A DNA stretch of 64,000 nucleotides from Pelecanus crispus (Eukaryota > Chordata > Aves > Pelecaniformes > Pelecanidae): NCBI RefSeq assembly GCF_030463565.1, contig NC_134676.1, positions 27,839,228-27,903,227 of the forward strand, given 5' to 3'. A program made the translations under genes and the position numbers. How positions within the stretch are numbered: the first letter of the stretch is position 1; the number at the start of each line of letters is the position of its first letter. A model generated the notes under the pieces. It had not been told where the DNA came from. It did no database searches and saw only the letters and a program-made list of their open reading frames with translations. Below, piece after piece: positions 12,701-25,045 of the stretch.

Positions 12701-13215
12701 TTCCACGCTAGTGGATTACATGTACACAGGGAACGGCTGCACTGAGCTTGTTTGTTAAGAGTCCACGCAATTTGCTGTGTCCATCCCTTTACTCCGTGGC
12801 TAGTGAAATCTTGCCAGTGGCTCCAGTGACAGCAGAGATCTCCTAACTCCTGTGAGGGCAGGTCCCAGAGGCTACTCAAAATTCATGATTATCAATCAAC
12901 TGTTTTTAATCCTTCATCCAAAAGTCCAGCACAATCTGGTTTTGTGTGATATCTAATAGGCACTGAAGATAACTAAAGTCAGTGCTGACTGCAAGCATTT
13001 CTGTATCAGGGCAAGACCTAACTCCATGTCAACAACCACCATTCACCTATCAATCCTCCCCTGCACTCTGGTTTCCACCAGGCTGAACACAGGAGCAGCA
13101 CCAGACATGTGGCTGACAGAGGGAGTAGGACTGCAGCATGACTGTAGACATGGTGAAGATTGGTGCCTTCCTCATTCTGTCACAAGCTGCCAAATCATGG
13201 TAGTGTTGGTGGGAA
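9733..13215. other. Upstream of the S100Z coding region, no gene recognised
   Basis: This 3.5 kb probably carries the S100Z 5' untranslated exon(s) and promoter, because S100 genes usually begin with a non-coding exon. I could not identify them from sequence. Short open frames on both strands here show no domain, compositional or splice support. No CpG island and no interspersed repeat is evident. Confidence 0.45.
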
Positions 13216-13560
13216 GGCATCTCTGGAGGTGCTGAGTCCCACCTCCTGCTCAAAGCAGGATGATCACCAACGCCAGATCAGGTCAGCCATGGCTTTGTCT
13301 AGCTAAATCTTTAAAACCTCCAAGGATGGAGATTTCACAAGTTCTTGGGTAACCTGCTCTAGTGCTGTACTACCCCCTTGGGAAAGATGTTTATCCTAAT
13401 ATCCAGTCTGAGCATCCCAAGCTGCAGTTGTGGCCATTGGCCCTTTTTGCACCACCTACCACTACCACAAAGAATTTGACTTTGTTGACTTTATAAATTC
13501 CCTTCAAATAGTCTTGGCTCCTCACTCACACTCAAAAATAAACTTGAAAGCAGCCTGTCC
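13216..13560 (-). mobile_element. Diverged CR1 LINE fragment, minus strand
   Basis: The plus strand reads as a degraded reverse complement of a CR1 3' region: a 'ctctggaggt...cccacctcctgctcaaagca' block, then 'ccaaggatggagatttcaca', then 'taatatccagtctgagc'. Divergence is far higher than in the neighbouring plus-strand CR1 at 13.66 kb, so it is an older insertion. The right-hand limit is approximate, since similarity fades beyond about 13480. Confidence 0.65.
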
Positions 13561-13659
13561 CCTGACTTTCCAATCTAGTTCCATGTTTTAGTGTCCCCTT
13601 CACATTATGTGCTTGCCCCTTGCAGACTGCTACAGCTGTGCCCTTCTTCTAATGAGTAT

Positions 13660-14132
13660 TTCTAAGGGCAACCAAGCTGGTGAAGGGTCTGGAGCACAGG
13701 CCTTATGAGGAGCAGCTGAGGGAACAGGGGATGTTTAGCCTGGACAAGAGGAGGCTGAGGGGAGACCTTATTGCTCTCTACAACTACCTGAAAGGAGGTT
13801 GTAGTGAGGTGGGTGTTGGTCTCTTCTCCCAAGTAGTTAGCGATAGGATGAGAGGAAATGGGCTCAAGCTGTGCCAGGAGAGGTTTAGGTTGGATATTAG
13901 GAAAAATTTCTTCACGGAAAGGGTAGTCAAGCATTGGAACAGGCTGCCCAGAGAGGTGGTGGAGTCACCATCCCTGGAAGCATTCAAAAAACGGGTAGAT
14001 GTGGCACTTCAGGACATGGTTTAGTCTAGTCTACCCTTGATTGGTTTAGTGAGGATTTGGTAGTGTAGGTTAATGGTTGGACTGGATGATCTTAAAGGTC
14101 TTTTCCAATCTAAATGATTCTATGATTCTATG
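13660..14132 (+). mobile_element. CR1 LINE, young, 5'-truncated
   Basis: This copy of about 470 bp carries the last ~114 codons of CR1 ORF2 (13680-14024, from [14 protein letters not shown] through [14 protein letters not shown] to [18 protein letters not shown]), then the short 3'UTR, and ends in tandem ATTCTATGA units at about 14115-14132. The coding remnant is still open, and the copy is nearly identical to the one at 19.1 kb, so both are recent insertions of the same subfamily. Loss of the reverse-transcriptase and endonuclease domains by 5' truncation makes it inactive. Confidence 0.93.
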
Positions 14133-17100
14133 ATTTCAATATTAAAGTGTGCACTGCAAAATCAATGTTTATCAGAAGCAGAAGGGCAGATTTTTCACCT
14201 GGCATGGCAAAAATTCTGCCATCTTTGCTCAAGCAGTAATAGATGCTAGGCTTATAGAACAAGTCATTATCATCTGATTTCACCGGGGACTGCTGAGAGA
14301 GGCAGAGGTTGTTCCTTGCCCTGTAAACCTGATAAAGGACCCAACCTGTTATTACTGTTTCCTTTAACTTTAGTTGGGGTAATGTAGAGGTACACCCAGC
14401 TGAGGGGCTGCACGGGACTGCTCCTCCCCTCCTACATGGAGATGGGAACTCAGACCACAGGCAGAAGATCCTATTGCTGGTCTCCACTCCTCAAAAAGCT
14501 GAGCAGAGTTCTGCCCTGTATGAGATCAGTCAGCCCTTGACATAGGTCAGCAGCCTTCTTCCTCCAGAGCTGGGAAGGAGAAGCTTAGGCTTCTTCACCA
14601 CGATTTTTTCTTGGTCTCTTCTTGAGACAACGTAACATAGGCTGCCTTTAAGCCAGAGCAGCCTATAAAGTGACAGTCTAAGCCACAGTAAAATACTGCT
14701 TAGCTTAAGTGGGAGGATGTCATACTTAGGGCATCTGGTTTTCAACATTTGCCAGAATGCATGTGGGGAATATTTTCTCACAAATAATTATTGTGGTGGG
14801 AAAGGCAAGTCAGCCTCCCACCCACATCCTGTCATTATTTATTTTTCCCAAACTCACACTATTCTTTGGATGCACGTGTTTTGAATCAATGTTGTACTCT
14901 CAAAGTGGCAAAAGGTGTGATGGGAAGCAACAGGGAATACTGCAAGTCTCAGAAGGACAGATACACTATACACTGAAAAGCTTACATTGGATTAGACTAA
15001 AGAGTTTATTAATATAGACTAAAGAGCTTATAAGAGACTTAAATTTGAACCAGTATTTCTTATTAAGTTATAATGAGCATTTTTACATTTTCAGGTTTGT
15101 TAGCATTTTCATTTGTGTTTTGTTTCCACATCTGGGTGGTTGATTGATTTATCACTTTACATCAGGCATGTCTCCCTTCCCCACAGGTTCCAGTTCACAT
15201 CTTCAAGACTGTTTTAACTGGTGTGATCCCACAAGCAGCAGAATAGCAAAGAGCTATTTAAAGCTCTTGCTAATAGCTTTTACCACCTAAATTCGGTGGT
15301 TCACTCTGTAGACATCTTTTTTAATGCATTACACTTCAAGGGCTGCCCAACTAAGTGTATCCTGATCTCATTCTCTGCTGAGTCCTGTTTTGGACAAGAC
15401 TGTACACTTCTTTTCCAAATATGTAAATGACTTTTTCATTGAAATGTCCAGATCATTGAACTCTGCTTGTTCCCATAGTGGTCATTTCTCTTGTGACACT
15501 CGTTTAGGACAGGAATTGGAGTATTGTCTGTACTTGAGGTACTGACTTAGGTTACCACCTACTGCTGTCTTCTCCTCCTCCCAGAAAATCAGCCACTATT
15601 TCCTCCCTCTGTGAGCAACCACCCGTTACTAACCTGTGAAGGCAACATCAAGTTGTATAGGAACATATTGTTATCTGAAAAATAGCATAGAAAGCCTTCA
15701 TTAACTCTAAACTGGAGTTTTGAAGTGATATTCTGGCTATACAATCCTTTCTTCCTCATAAGTCTCTGAAACAGATACATCTACCCAGCCATGTATCAGC
15801 CAAGCCATTTTTTACTTCAATGCAGTCTATCTACCCCAAGGAAGGATACCAAAATAGTGTAAAATATCCTGGTGTAGACACAGAATTGGAGCCAGTTCTG
15901 CCTCCGGTAGTGGCAGGGGGTCCCATTACGAGCAGCTCTCCCCCTGTAACCAGAGAATATGCACCTAGCATCAGCTGGCTTTGGTAGCTCATGTTACAGC
16001 TAGTATTTGGCAATACATCACCTTCTGAACAAAGCCAAGACAGTAATTCCCTTCGTGTTAAATCCACTGATCGATAAGTCAAATCCACCCTTTTGAGACA
16101 TGCTGATTCTGACCGATTTATGTTTTTTCCTAATTTGAACTTGCATCAACACGCAGCAGCCGTCATCATAATTCACTTCAACGTCCAGTTCCTTCCACAA
16201 GGTTTTTGCAGTAGGTTCAGGTTATGCTTCATAACTATTGGGACTCCTCCTTGCAGGGGCTTCTCCTATGTCACAGGATGGCGGCCAAGTCACCTACCAG
16301 GTTGTGGTGGTAGAAAAACTTTCCATAGGTTTTCCCGGTCCCCGGGTGGGCTGTTGAGTGAGTCCTGCCTCAGTTCCTCCTTCCTGGTCTTTCAACTATC
16401 CACACAGCAGCTATTACTTTGGGAATGGGTTTCCTAGGGCTGGTGTGACTAGCGCTCTGCTGGCAAGGAACACCTCCAAGCAGCGAAGGCCCCTGGCTTC
16501 TACAACTACACACCTGTACATGCACTTGGCCATGTCATTATGCGTGGGTGGCTACCAAGGCTCCAGATACAGAGCTCACTGCATCTTTTCCATCCTCTCT
16601 GCTCTGTTTGCAAGCCGTGTGCTCAAGTGGGCCTGTCTTGAGAAAACTGGCAAATAAACTCACCTTCCTTATCACCAGCACCAAAAATAAATACCTACCA
16701 AAAGATGCAACGGAAAAAAAACCACTCCAGACCAACTTGATTCAATATTCCTATGCACTGCTGATGTTAAATCCATACAGAAAAATGAGGCAAATAAAGT
16801 TTTCTCTTAGTTTGTATACATATAAAAAAATGAGGAAAACTTCTTTTTGGTCTGGGACTGCCCCTTAGCGTCCTGCTGAAGAACTGCTGCTTCCAGATCT
16901 CATGCTAGCAATGACTACCAAAATGATTCAAGCAAGCTGCAGGGCCCAAGGGAGACAGACTCCCACCTGACTGCTCCAGGACACGTGTAGATTTTTCACC
17001 ACTGCATTACTACAGTAAGCTCCACATAAGGGTCTGCATTATCAACAACAAGCCAAACAAGAAGTAATATCATGAAAAATTACAGAACAAAGAAATACCT

Positions 17101-17285
17101 GTTGCCCACAGCTTGTTAGCTAGAGCTATAAACTCTGCAGAGAATTTAAATGCTTAACACCAGTCAGTGCTAAAGTAATGGGAATTAGACACACATTTTG
17201 CTGAATTCAGGCTGTATATTCCACTAACAGCCCTTAATAACACATCCCAAACTCACCACCTGCTGTGGGAAAAAGAAAGTTCAGA
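14133..17285. other. Intergenic, no gene recognised
   Basis: About 3.2 kb between a CR1 and a solo LTR, with no recognisable coding, RNA or repeat signature. The longest open frames (roughly 110-120 codons) have no domain-like pattern and no splice context. Confidence 0.5.
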
Positions 17286-17290
17286 AGCAC

Positions 17291-17874
17291 TGTCATGGTT
17301 TAACCCCAGCTGGCAACTAAGCCCCACACAGCCTGACCCCAGTGGGACAGGGGAGAGAATCAGAAAAGTAAAAGTGAGAAAACTCATGAGTTGAGATAGA
17401 GACAGCTGAATAAGTAAAGCAAAAGCTGTGTGTACAAGCAAAGCAAAACAAGGAATTCATTCACTATTTCCCATCAGCAGGCAGGTGTTCGGCCATCTCC
17501 AGGAAACAGGACTCCACCATGCATAATATTTACTTGGGAATACAAATGCCATCACTCTGAACATCTGCCCCTTCCTTCTTCCTCCCCCAGCTTTATATGC
17601 TGAGCATGACGTCATATGGTATGGAATATCCCGTTGGCCAGCTGGGGTCAGCTGTCCCAGCTGTGTCGCCTCCCAGCTTCTTGTGCATCCTTCAGCCTAC
17701 TTGCTGGCAGGGCAGTGTGAGAAGCAGAAAAGACCTTGACTCTGTGTAAGCACTGCTCAGCAAGAATGAAAACTTCCCTATGTTATCAACACTGTTTCCA
17801 GCACAAATCCAAAACATAGCCCCATACTAGCTACTATGAAGAAAATTAACTCTATCCCAGCCAAAACCAGTACA
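17291..17874 (-). mobile_element. Solo LTR of an endogenous retrovirus, minus orientation
   Basis: This 584-bp element has TG...CA ends (plus strand begins TGTCATGGTTTAACCCC and ends ...AACCAGTACA). It is flanked by a perfect 5-bp target-site duplication, AGCAC at 17286-17290 and again at 17875-17879. No internal gag, pol or env sequence adjoins it, so it is a solo LTR left by LTR-LTR recombination. The orientation is set by a TATAAAG box preceded by a CRE on the minus strand. It shares many blocks with the plus-strand LTR at 25046-25636, so both belong to one family. A 5-bp duplication would fit an ERVL-type or some ERV1-type element; the class is not established. Confidence 0.88.
17592..17614 (-). 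promoter_or_regulatory. LTR promoter core: CRE plus TATA box
   Basis: On the minus strand a perfect palindromic CRE, TGACGTCA (17607-17614), is followed about 10 bp downstream by TATAAA (17597-17592). This is the arrangement of a U3 promoter and would bind CREB/ATF-family factors and TBP. Both motifs are intact in this copy. Transcription from it would run leftwards, towards S100Z, the same direction as S100Z and F2RL1. Confidence 0.65.
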
Positions 17875-18059
17875 AGCACTTAAGGCCAATGCCACTGTTT
17901 GGAGGGTAAATGGAAGAAAAGACCAGGGAAAAGTAATCTCCTCCAGAGCTGTTACAGGAGCAATCTGCAAATAGCCATGAATTCTTACCCAAACGCAATG
18001 GGCTCAAGAAGCCTGAAGAGGGCATTGAGGGCCAGTAGATGGTCACGGTATAGAAGGAG

Positions 18060-19090
18060 TGCTTAAAGAAGATCAGGCTGTGGCAGAAAACCTAAATAAA
18101 TATTCTGCATGTGTTTGCACTATGGTGGAGCTTGGGGAGGTTCCCACAGGACAGAGAAAGGGACATGCTGAAAGATCGGTCTCAAACTGAAGCGCAGGTA
18201 GAAGATGTTGTAGGCCAGATCCTCAAAACAAGCCATAATAAGCCAGGACTGTATGGTATCCACCCCAGAGGTCTAGAGGTGGATGAACAATGGGAGCCAT
18301 TGGCTGAAATCCGCCTCAGGACCACAGCACAGAAACCCAGCAGGTACTATGCCAAGTGGAGAGGTGCCAGGCAATATCCAGAGAGCTGCTGAACATTAAG
18401 TCCGCTGTCCATATTGGGTAAAGAGGTAGAGACCAGCCTGAAAAACAGAAGGGTGGGAACATGACTAAACACAGTACACTGGGGAAAGGTAAAGAGGAGT
18501 CATAATGCAAATCTACTGGTGTTCCCTGAAGGAGTCCATGATGGGTGACCTCCCTGATTACTGTCCACCTTGTTCCCAGAAAGCATTCCTCACTCTTAAA
18601 GAAACTAGGCTGCCATGGGATACAAGGAAAGGACTCACACGGTAAAGGATAGACACTGAAAGATAGTGTCCAAAGAATACATTATTGGGGTTTCCAGGTG
18701 AACTGACACCATCAATGGAGTCCCACAGGAATCTGTCCAGTGTTATTCAACAATTTCACCGGTGATCTGGGAAAAGGAATGAATAATGAAGGAATAACCT
18801 TTTTTTTTGTTGATATAAAGCTATACAGAGAGAGGAAGTTAAAGTGCAGCTGTGAAGAATGCAGAAGGACCTTGTGGAACTGAGTAATACAGTGTGAGAT
18901 AAATTCAGCATAGATAAACACAAAGTGACATGGGGAAAATCAGTTTTTTGTACATAGCTCTGAGCTTGAGTTGACTATTAGGATACATGAATGAGATCTT
19001 AGGGTTACTGCAAGCAAAAATGTTGGTCCAGTAAGAATCTGAAACCAAACATGATTAGGAAAGAACAGTAAAAAGGAAGTGTTTTTAGGC
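18060..19090 (+). mobile_element. Ancient CR1 LINE remnant, plus strand
   Basis: Heavily decayed sequence in which several CR1 ORF2 landmarks can still be followed in order: a block reading like 'GLYGIHPRGLE' (about 18240-18282), a 'TRLPWDTRK' block near 18605, a 'GVPQESVQCYSTI' block near 18720, and a decayed region where the catalytic aspartates would lie (about 18800). Many stops and frameshifts separate them. This copy is much older than the adjacent 19.14 kb CR1. The boundaries are approximate. Confidence 0.6.
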
Positions 19091-19139
19091 CACTAAATAA
19101 GTCCAAGGTGAAGCCCACTTCTTCAATAGCACGGTGGCC

Positions 19140-19787
19140 TAGGTGGCCAAGAAGGCCAACAGCATCCTGGCTTGTATCAGGAATAGTGTGGCCAGCAGAA
19201 GCAGGGAGGTGACTGTCCCCCTGTACTCGGCGCTGGTGAGGCCGCACCTTGAATACTGTGTCCAGTTTTGGGCCCCTCAATACAAGAAAGACACTGAGGT
19301 GCTGGAGCGTGTCCAGAGAAGGGCAACGAAGCTGGTGAAGGGTCTGGAGCACAGGCCTTATGAGGAGCGGCTGAGGGAACAGGGGTTGTTTAGCCTAGGG
19401 AAGAGGAGGCTGAGGGGAGACCTTATCACTCTCTACAACTACCTGAAAGGAGGTTGTAGTGAGGTGGGTGTTGGTCTCTTCTCCCAAGTAGTTAGCGATA
19501 GGATGAGAGGAAATGGGCTCAAGCTGTGCCAGGGGAGGTTTAGGTTGGATATTAGGAAACATTTCTTTACGGAAAGGGTGGTCAAGCATTGGAACAGGCT
19601 GCCCAGAGAGGTGGTGGAGTCACCATCCCTGAAGTGTTCAAAAAACGGGTAGATGTGGCACTTCGGGACATGGTTTAGTCTAGTCTACCCTTGATTGGTT
19701 TAGTGTGGATTTGGTAGTGTAGGTTAATGGTTGGACTGGATGATCTTAAAGGTCTTTTCCAACCTAAACGATTCTATGATTCTATAA
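19140..19787 (+). mobile_element. CR1 LINE, young, 5'-truncated
   Basis: About 650 bp. An open stretch at 19143-19652 encodes the C-terminal end of CR1 ORF2 ([69 protein letters not shown]), followed by the CR1 3'UTR and a terminal ATTCTATGA repeat at about 19770-19787. A 1-nt change near 19630 shifts the last codons out of frame. It is nearly identical to the 13.66 kb copy over their shared length and is inserted beside the end of the ancient CR1 at 18.06-19.09 kb. Confidence 0.93.
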
Positions 19788-22700
19788 GATACACCACCCT
19801 GCTCTGGTGCCTCCATCCCTCACCTTTGCAGGGCAGCAGAGCAGGACCTCCTGGCTCTGCCAGCCCCAGCAGGTACCTCATCCAAGCCACTGGCCAGAGG
19901 TGGTGTTCCTTCATGTCAAACAATTTGATGGCCCCATGGGCTTCATATTGGTCTCCTGGCTCACACCCTGGTCACACACTCTTCTGTCTCATACCACAGT
20001 CCTATGTCAGCTTGTCAGATGCTGAGAGGCTAGATGTAAGCCTGGCATAGTGACAGAGAATGCACTTGGACTTGTGTGTCCCTAGACACAGATCAAACAA
20101 TGGCAAACCCCATTCTTCAGCCTTTGCTAGCACTTGCAGTGGAGTGTTGTTCTGATCCCTCTGTTTCACTTCTCCTTGCTGCTTTTATCCTTGCTTCTGT
20201 GCTTCCCAAGCATACCACTCATGCAGCTTTTCAGCCCCTGCATTTGCAGGAAGGGACTCCCTCAGCTCCAGCAGACCTTATCAGGTCTCACTTTGCAGCA
20301 TGAGTTTCTCTTATGAGGTTGTGCATCATCTCCCATGATCTTGCTATGAGAAGCCTGTTTTTTGTAGCTCATCAGTTATCTCACTTTCAAGTCTGCTATA
20401 TTAGATGCACAGAAGTATGGAATGGAATGGAACTGATTTCAGCAAACACCTCTAGTGTGTAAAAACAAAGACATTAGATAGATGTTGGAAAAGAAGTAGA
20501 CACAAGTGACTTCAGAACTACTACTAATGTTATCAAAATTTGGAAATAAACTGGAATACAATCACCAAAGTAAGTTAAAATGGGTGAGTAAAAGTTTTGA
20601 CAGATAGAAAGCTCACAGAGCAATTACCCACTTTGTCTATGTGCCGCTAAAAATAGTCATCATGTCTGCTGTGGAAAACACAGCGATCATGCACAAATCC
20701 ACTTAGAAATTTACTGCTCTGTTGCCTTCTAAAAGGATGAGTAATGTTTTATTGCTCTTACCCCCTTTTCCAAGTACCCCTATGACAAAGCCTTGAAAGA
20801 GCTGGTGTTACATTCACAGAGCTTTCTTCTCATCTTCTCCCTGCCATGCTGAACAGTATTCCACCTTTGATTTGCAGGTCTTCTCTTTACTTCAAAGAGC
20901 CACATAACACCATTTAAACCCTTTGTCAGCCACAGAATGTTGCACAGGTTGCATTCAAACTCTCTGATTCCAGTGAGCTTTCTACATCTGTTATCCCTAA
21001 GAGTTTAATAACATTTATATTGTTATTATAGAGGCGTGTATCTCTGTGAAAAGAAATTCCTTCATAATCAGAACTATATGAATTTCCGTTATCTGCTTTT
21101 CAGATATTTGACCAAAGACCCTGAGCTATGAAAAGGAGAATGTCAATGACTGATATCATGTGCAACAGTTTTTAATTTAAGCTTTTATTTCCTCTGCAAG
21201 TATTTTTCTGCCTTTCCTTCAGCAATTTTAGAGTGAAATCAGATTTTACCTTTACAGAAACTCTTTTCCAAATTAACTCTTTTGGCATTGTTTGAAGGTT
21301 GTTTAAAAGTTCATTGTCCCTCTGGTATTTCCAGAGAAAGCAGGACAATACACTGACACAAATGCTGGACCGGTATTAAATGAGATTTCAGATGTACTTT
21401 CGATAATACAAAAGCATTGCCATCCCTGAACTATAAAGCGTGATGATGATACCACCAATCTTCCTTGCTCTCTTTTTCTAGAGAATTTCTGTTTCTTGGG
21501 TAATTGGCAGATACAAAAGGCTGGCAGGTTCTCAGGAGCAAGTCCATGCTACCACCTTGTTTCCACTGTATTGAGTGTGTAGCTATGTTCATTTTGGTAC
21601 AAAAGCGTAAGTATCCTTGTTTTCAGATAGAAAGAAGCAATCTCAAACACTTGAGGCTGTTAAGACTCCTTGGAGCCAGAAATATGGCAGAAACCAGTAT
21701 CATATCAGTAGTGATTGCTGCCTTAACTGTACAGCCCTCTAATTATGGTACCTTTATTAATTGTATGCACACGTGTCTTCTAGTGGTCATTGAAACAAAA
21801 AGTACAACAGGCATTGATTGATGTCTTTTATTCTAAGGGTTATCTAAGAAAAAATATACCATTTACAGAGCAAATGAACAATTACTTTCCAACAACCAAA
21901 ATTACAGATGTTGCTGATCCATGGAAAGCTCCTAAATGATGATATCACAAAGTATTTAGATTTTTTTTTCAGGGGACTGAGTCCAGGCATTCCCCATTCT
22001 TCATTCTTCAGTTCACTGTCAAGAGAAGTTTGCAGTAAAATGAAAGGCAGATGCTCTCACCATCTCTTCTAACGGTGAAGCCCCACTGATGGGACACGTC
22101 CAGCACTCTCAGCTGTCCCTGACTCACCTGACATGATGGGCTGCGTCAAAGGCAGTCCTGCCTTTGATACCAAACATAACTGCACTTGCAGCATCTTGCA
22201 AGAGCATTACAATTCCTCACGGAGGAAGATGAAAGGCTGGTAACAAACAGTACAAATGGGACTCTGCCTTTGCTCAAAGAGTGAAGAAGATTCGTTCCTT
22301 ACTTAAGAAATACATTTATTTGTTACTTGAGTCCACTCTTGTGAAGCGGCCTGAGTCACCATGCTCACCAGCACAAAGTTATTTGTAGCTACAATGGTCA
22401 TGGTAAACATGCATTAAGTTACAGCCAGACATTTGCAGGTGAAGCAACATTTCCATGATGGTAAACTTCATGTGGGCTCAGATGCTGTGGAAATAATGAA
22501 AAAAATCAGCTATCACTGACAGTAAACTTCTGCATGTCAGAAATCTGGGGATTACAGGAGATAAACAACACCTCTTCTTGTTCAGATAAGATTATGCTTG
22601 GAAGACTTCATTTGAACTATGTTTTAGATCCAAGAAAAATGGAAGATACTGTGAGAATATCCTGCTTCAAAAGATACTCTCAAGGAGCCCCGTATCTCTC

Positions 22701-25045
22701 CTTAGCAATCTGCTTCCCTGATCCCAAGATTAGCAGGGATATTTAATATCATCTGTTAAGTCTTTCTCCTTCTCTAACATCAGATATATGTGTGTGTTCT
22801 GAAATGAGGAATTACAAAACTATTTGCACAGCACAGGGAAACCTGGATTACATCTTTCACATTTGTGTACTTGTTAAAGAAAATGTGCAATAGCAGCTAG
22901 AAACAGAAGAGGGAGCCTTTAATCACAGTATCAGTTCTTCAGAAAATGGAACAAAACATGATTCTATGTAAAATTCTTTCCCCAACTGATGAACAGAGTC
23001 CTCAGCCAGCTCCTGAATACTACCAATCTCCCTGGGCTTGGGCAGACAGCTTGGCTGGTACGTGACATGTACCTCTGCCCCTTGGCTGAGAAGCCACCCT
23101 CCCATGCCATGGTCTGTGCCTTTTGTCCACTGAGATGGTACCATTTCTGTGTACTGCAAGTCTCCTGAAGCTAGGAGGTTAATATGCAAAAGTGAGGATT
23201 TGAATTCAAGGTGGATACTCTACTCCATGGAAACACCAAGAGGCAAGGAGATACTTGCATCTCTGACTTCAATGCAGTGGCTTTGGCTCCTTATGTAAGT
23301 GGTGGGGAAGTGGATGCTTTGGGAGGAAGGAGGGAGGCTGCTAGGTTTGACATGCTGAACGACCCTCCACGGATGTCTACCTACCCATAAAGGATGCTTA
23401 GATATCAAAGCAGAGATGTGTGTCTTTGATCCCTTCCCAAGGGCAAACTAACTGTGAGGAGCTCACTCTCCTTTGAAGAGGGAATGAACTACCCAGCACA
23501 AAGTCACCGTGAATTCATGCTAAGAGAAACTGTGCGTTAGCTGGCATAGGATATGTCTCACATGCACACTACAGTGGCCCCACTAAGTGGACAAGCCTCC
23601 TGAATGGTCCCCAGGCCACAGTGCCCTGTGGAGCCCTTGTTCTTCCTGATCACGTCTGACAGGTCTGGTTCAGTGTCTTTGGGTGCCTGCGATCAAGCAG
23701 TGACTCTATGGTTGATATTCGTACCAAACGTTGTTTAAACTTAAACCACACATGGAAGACACAAGGATCTTGAAACAACAAGGCTGCTGACACCTCTCTT
23801 ATCTAAAGCGCCACTATCTTGGTTTGAGGTGTAGGCAGTGGTAGCCATGACCTTAGCAGCAGTCAGGCACTGCCATTTCCCCACTTCTGGCAGAAGTATC
23901 TTTGTGCTGTCCCATGTCCTAGACCCAGGACCTTCCTTATCCCCCTGCCCATGTCCTGCCATAACACGATTACCAAAGTGAAGGTAGCTGTGGGAGGACT
24001 CTCTCTCTCCCCTCTCTCCTGCCATCTCTCCTTCTCCAGCCCCTTCTCAGCTCCTGCGCAGAATTTAATTCTGCAGAGTTCACCCTGGGCTGAGTTTTGT
24101 TGATGTTGGAGCCAGCTCTACATCCTTTAGTAGCAAACACAAAGCCACCTGCACTCTTCGGAAACATCAGACCAAACAGATGAACAGTTTACCAGACATC
24201 ACCTTTAGAGAGCTCCTTAGTGCTCTCCATCACTGGCCCTGCTAACCAAAAACTCACGCCACTGGACTCTGGGAGTTGAGCGAGGCTCCTCTGTATTGGC
24301 TACTCGTCCAGTGTATGGCAGCAACTCAGACAGTTACTGAGGATTGTCCTATCGGCTACTATTGTAGTATTCATGACTATAATTTAACCACACGTAGTGA
24401 CACGGGGACTTCCCAGGCAACCAGCCTAACACACACAACACAGTCTTCATAAATTTTGACAGAGCAGTTCTGTAATTTCCTTTTAACATTGCATTTTACC
24501 ATCAAATCACTCTTCACAGCAACGACACCCTCCACCCCAGCTTACAAATAGCATCGGCACAATACAGCCACCTCCAGCATTTCCAGTTGTACTCCTTAAG
24601 TTAATGGAGAGACATCAGTGATTTTGACCAAAAGCAGGCAACTTCTTTTGAATGTGATATAGCACCATTTGCCTCCAACACATCCTGAATCAGTGCTAAC
24701 GGCTCACCCTCAATATTTTTATACTGTGAACCATGTAATTCAGTTCATCTGCTCACAGAAAGCCAGACGGGTTTGCCTGACTGGGGTTTGAAGATGAAAT
24801 GTCAAGGGGTCATGATGTGTCAAACTGGAAGTATGCACTAGTCCTGAGTCACTGCCAGCTAAATCCAGCAAGCACCAGAGCATGGTGTTCCCTCCCCAAC
24901 CAACACTGCCATTTTGACTCATCGATTGCTTCTTGTGTTTTCTTCATATCCCCCCAGCTTTTGTAAATGCATGACACATGACACTCTTCAGGACTTTCAG
25001 GAAACTCCCTCTACCCATTGCATCTTATCTTTTTTAATTTATATT
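19788..25045. other. Intergenic, no gene recognised
   Basis: A 5.3 kb stretch between the young CR1 and the plus-strand LTR. I found no domain-bearing open frame, RNA gene or recognisable interspersed repeat. Simple-sequence content is low. The short open frames present lack coding-like composition. Confidence 0.5.
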
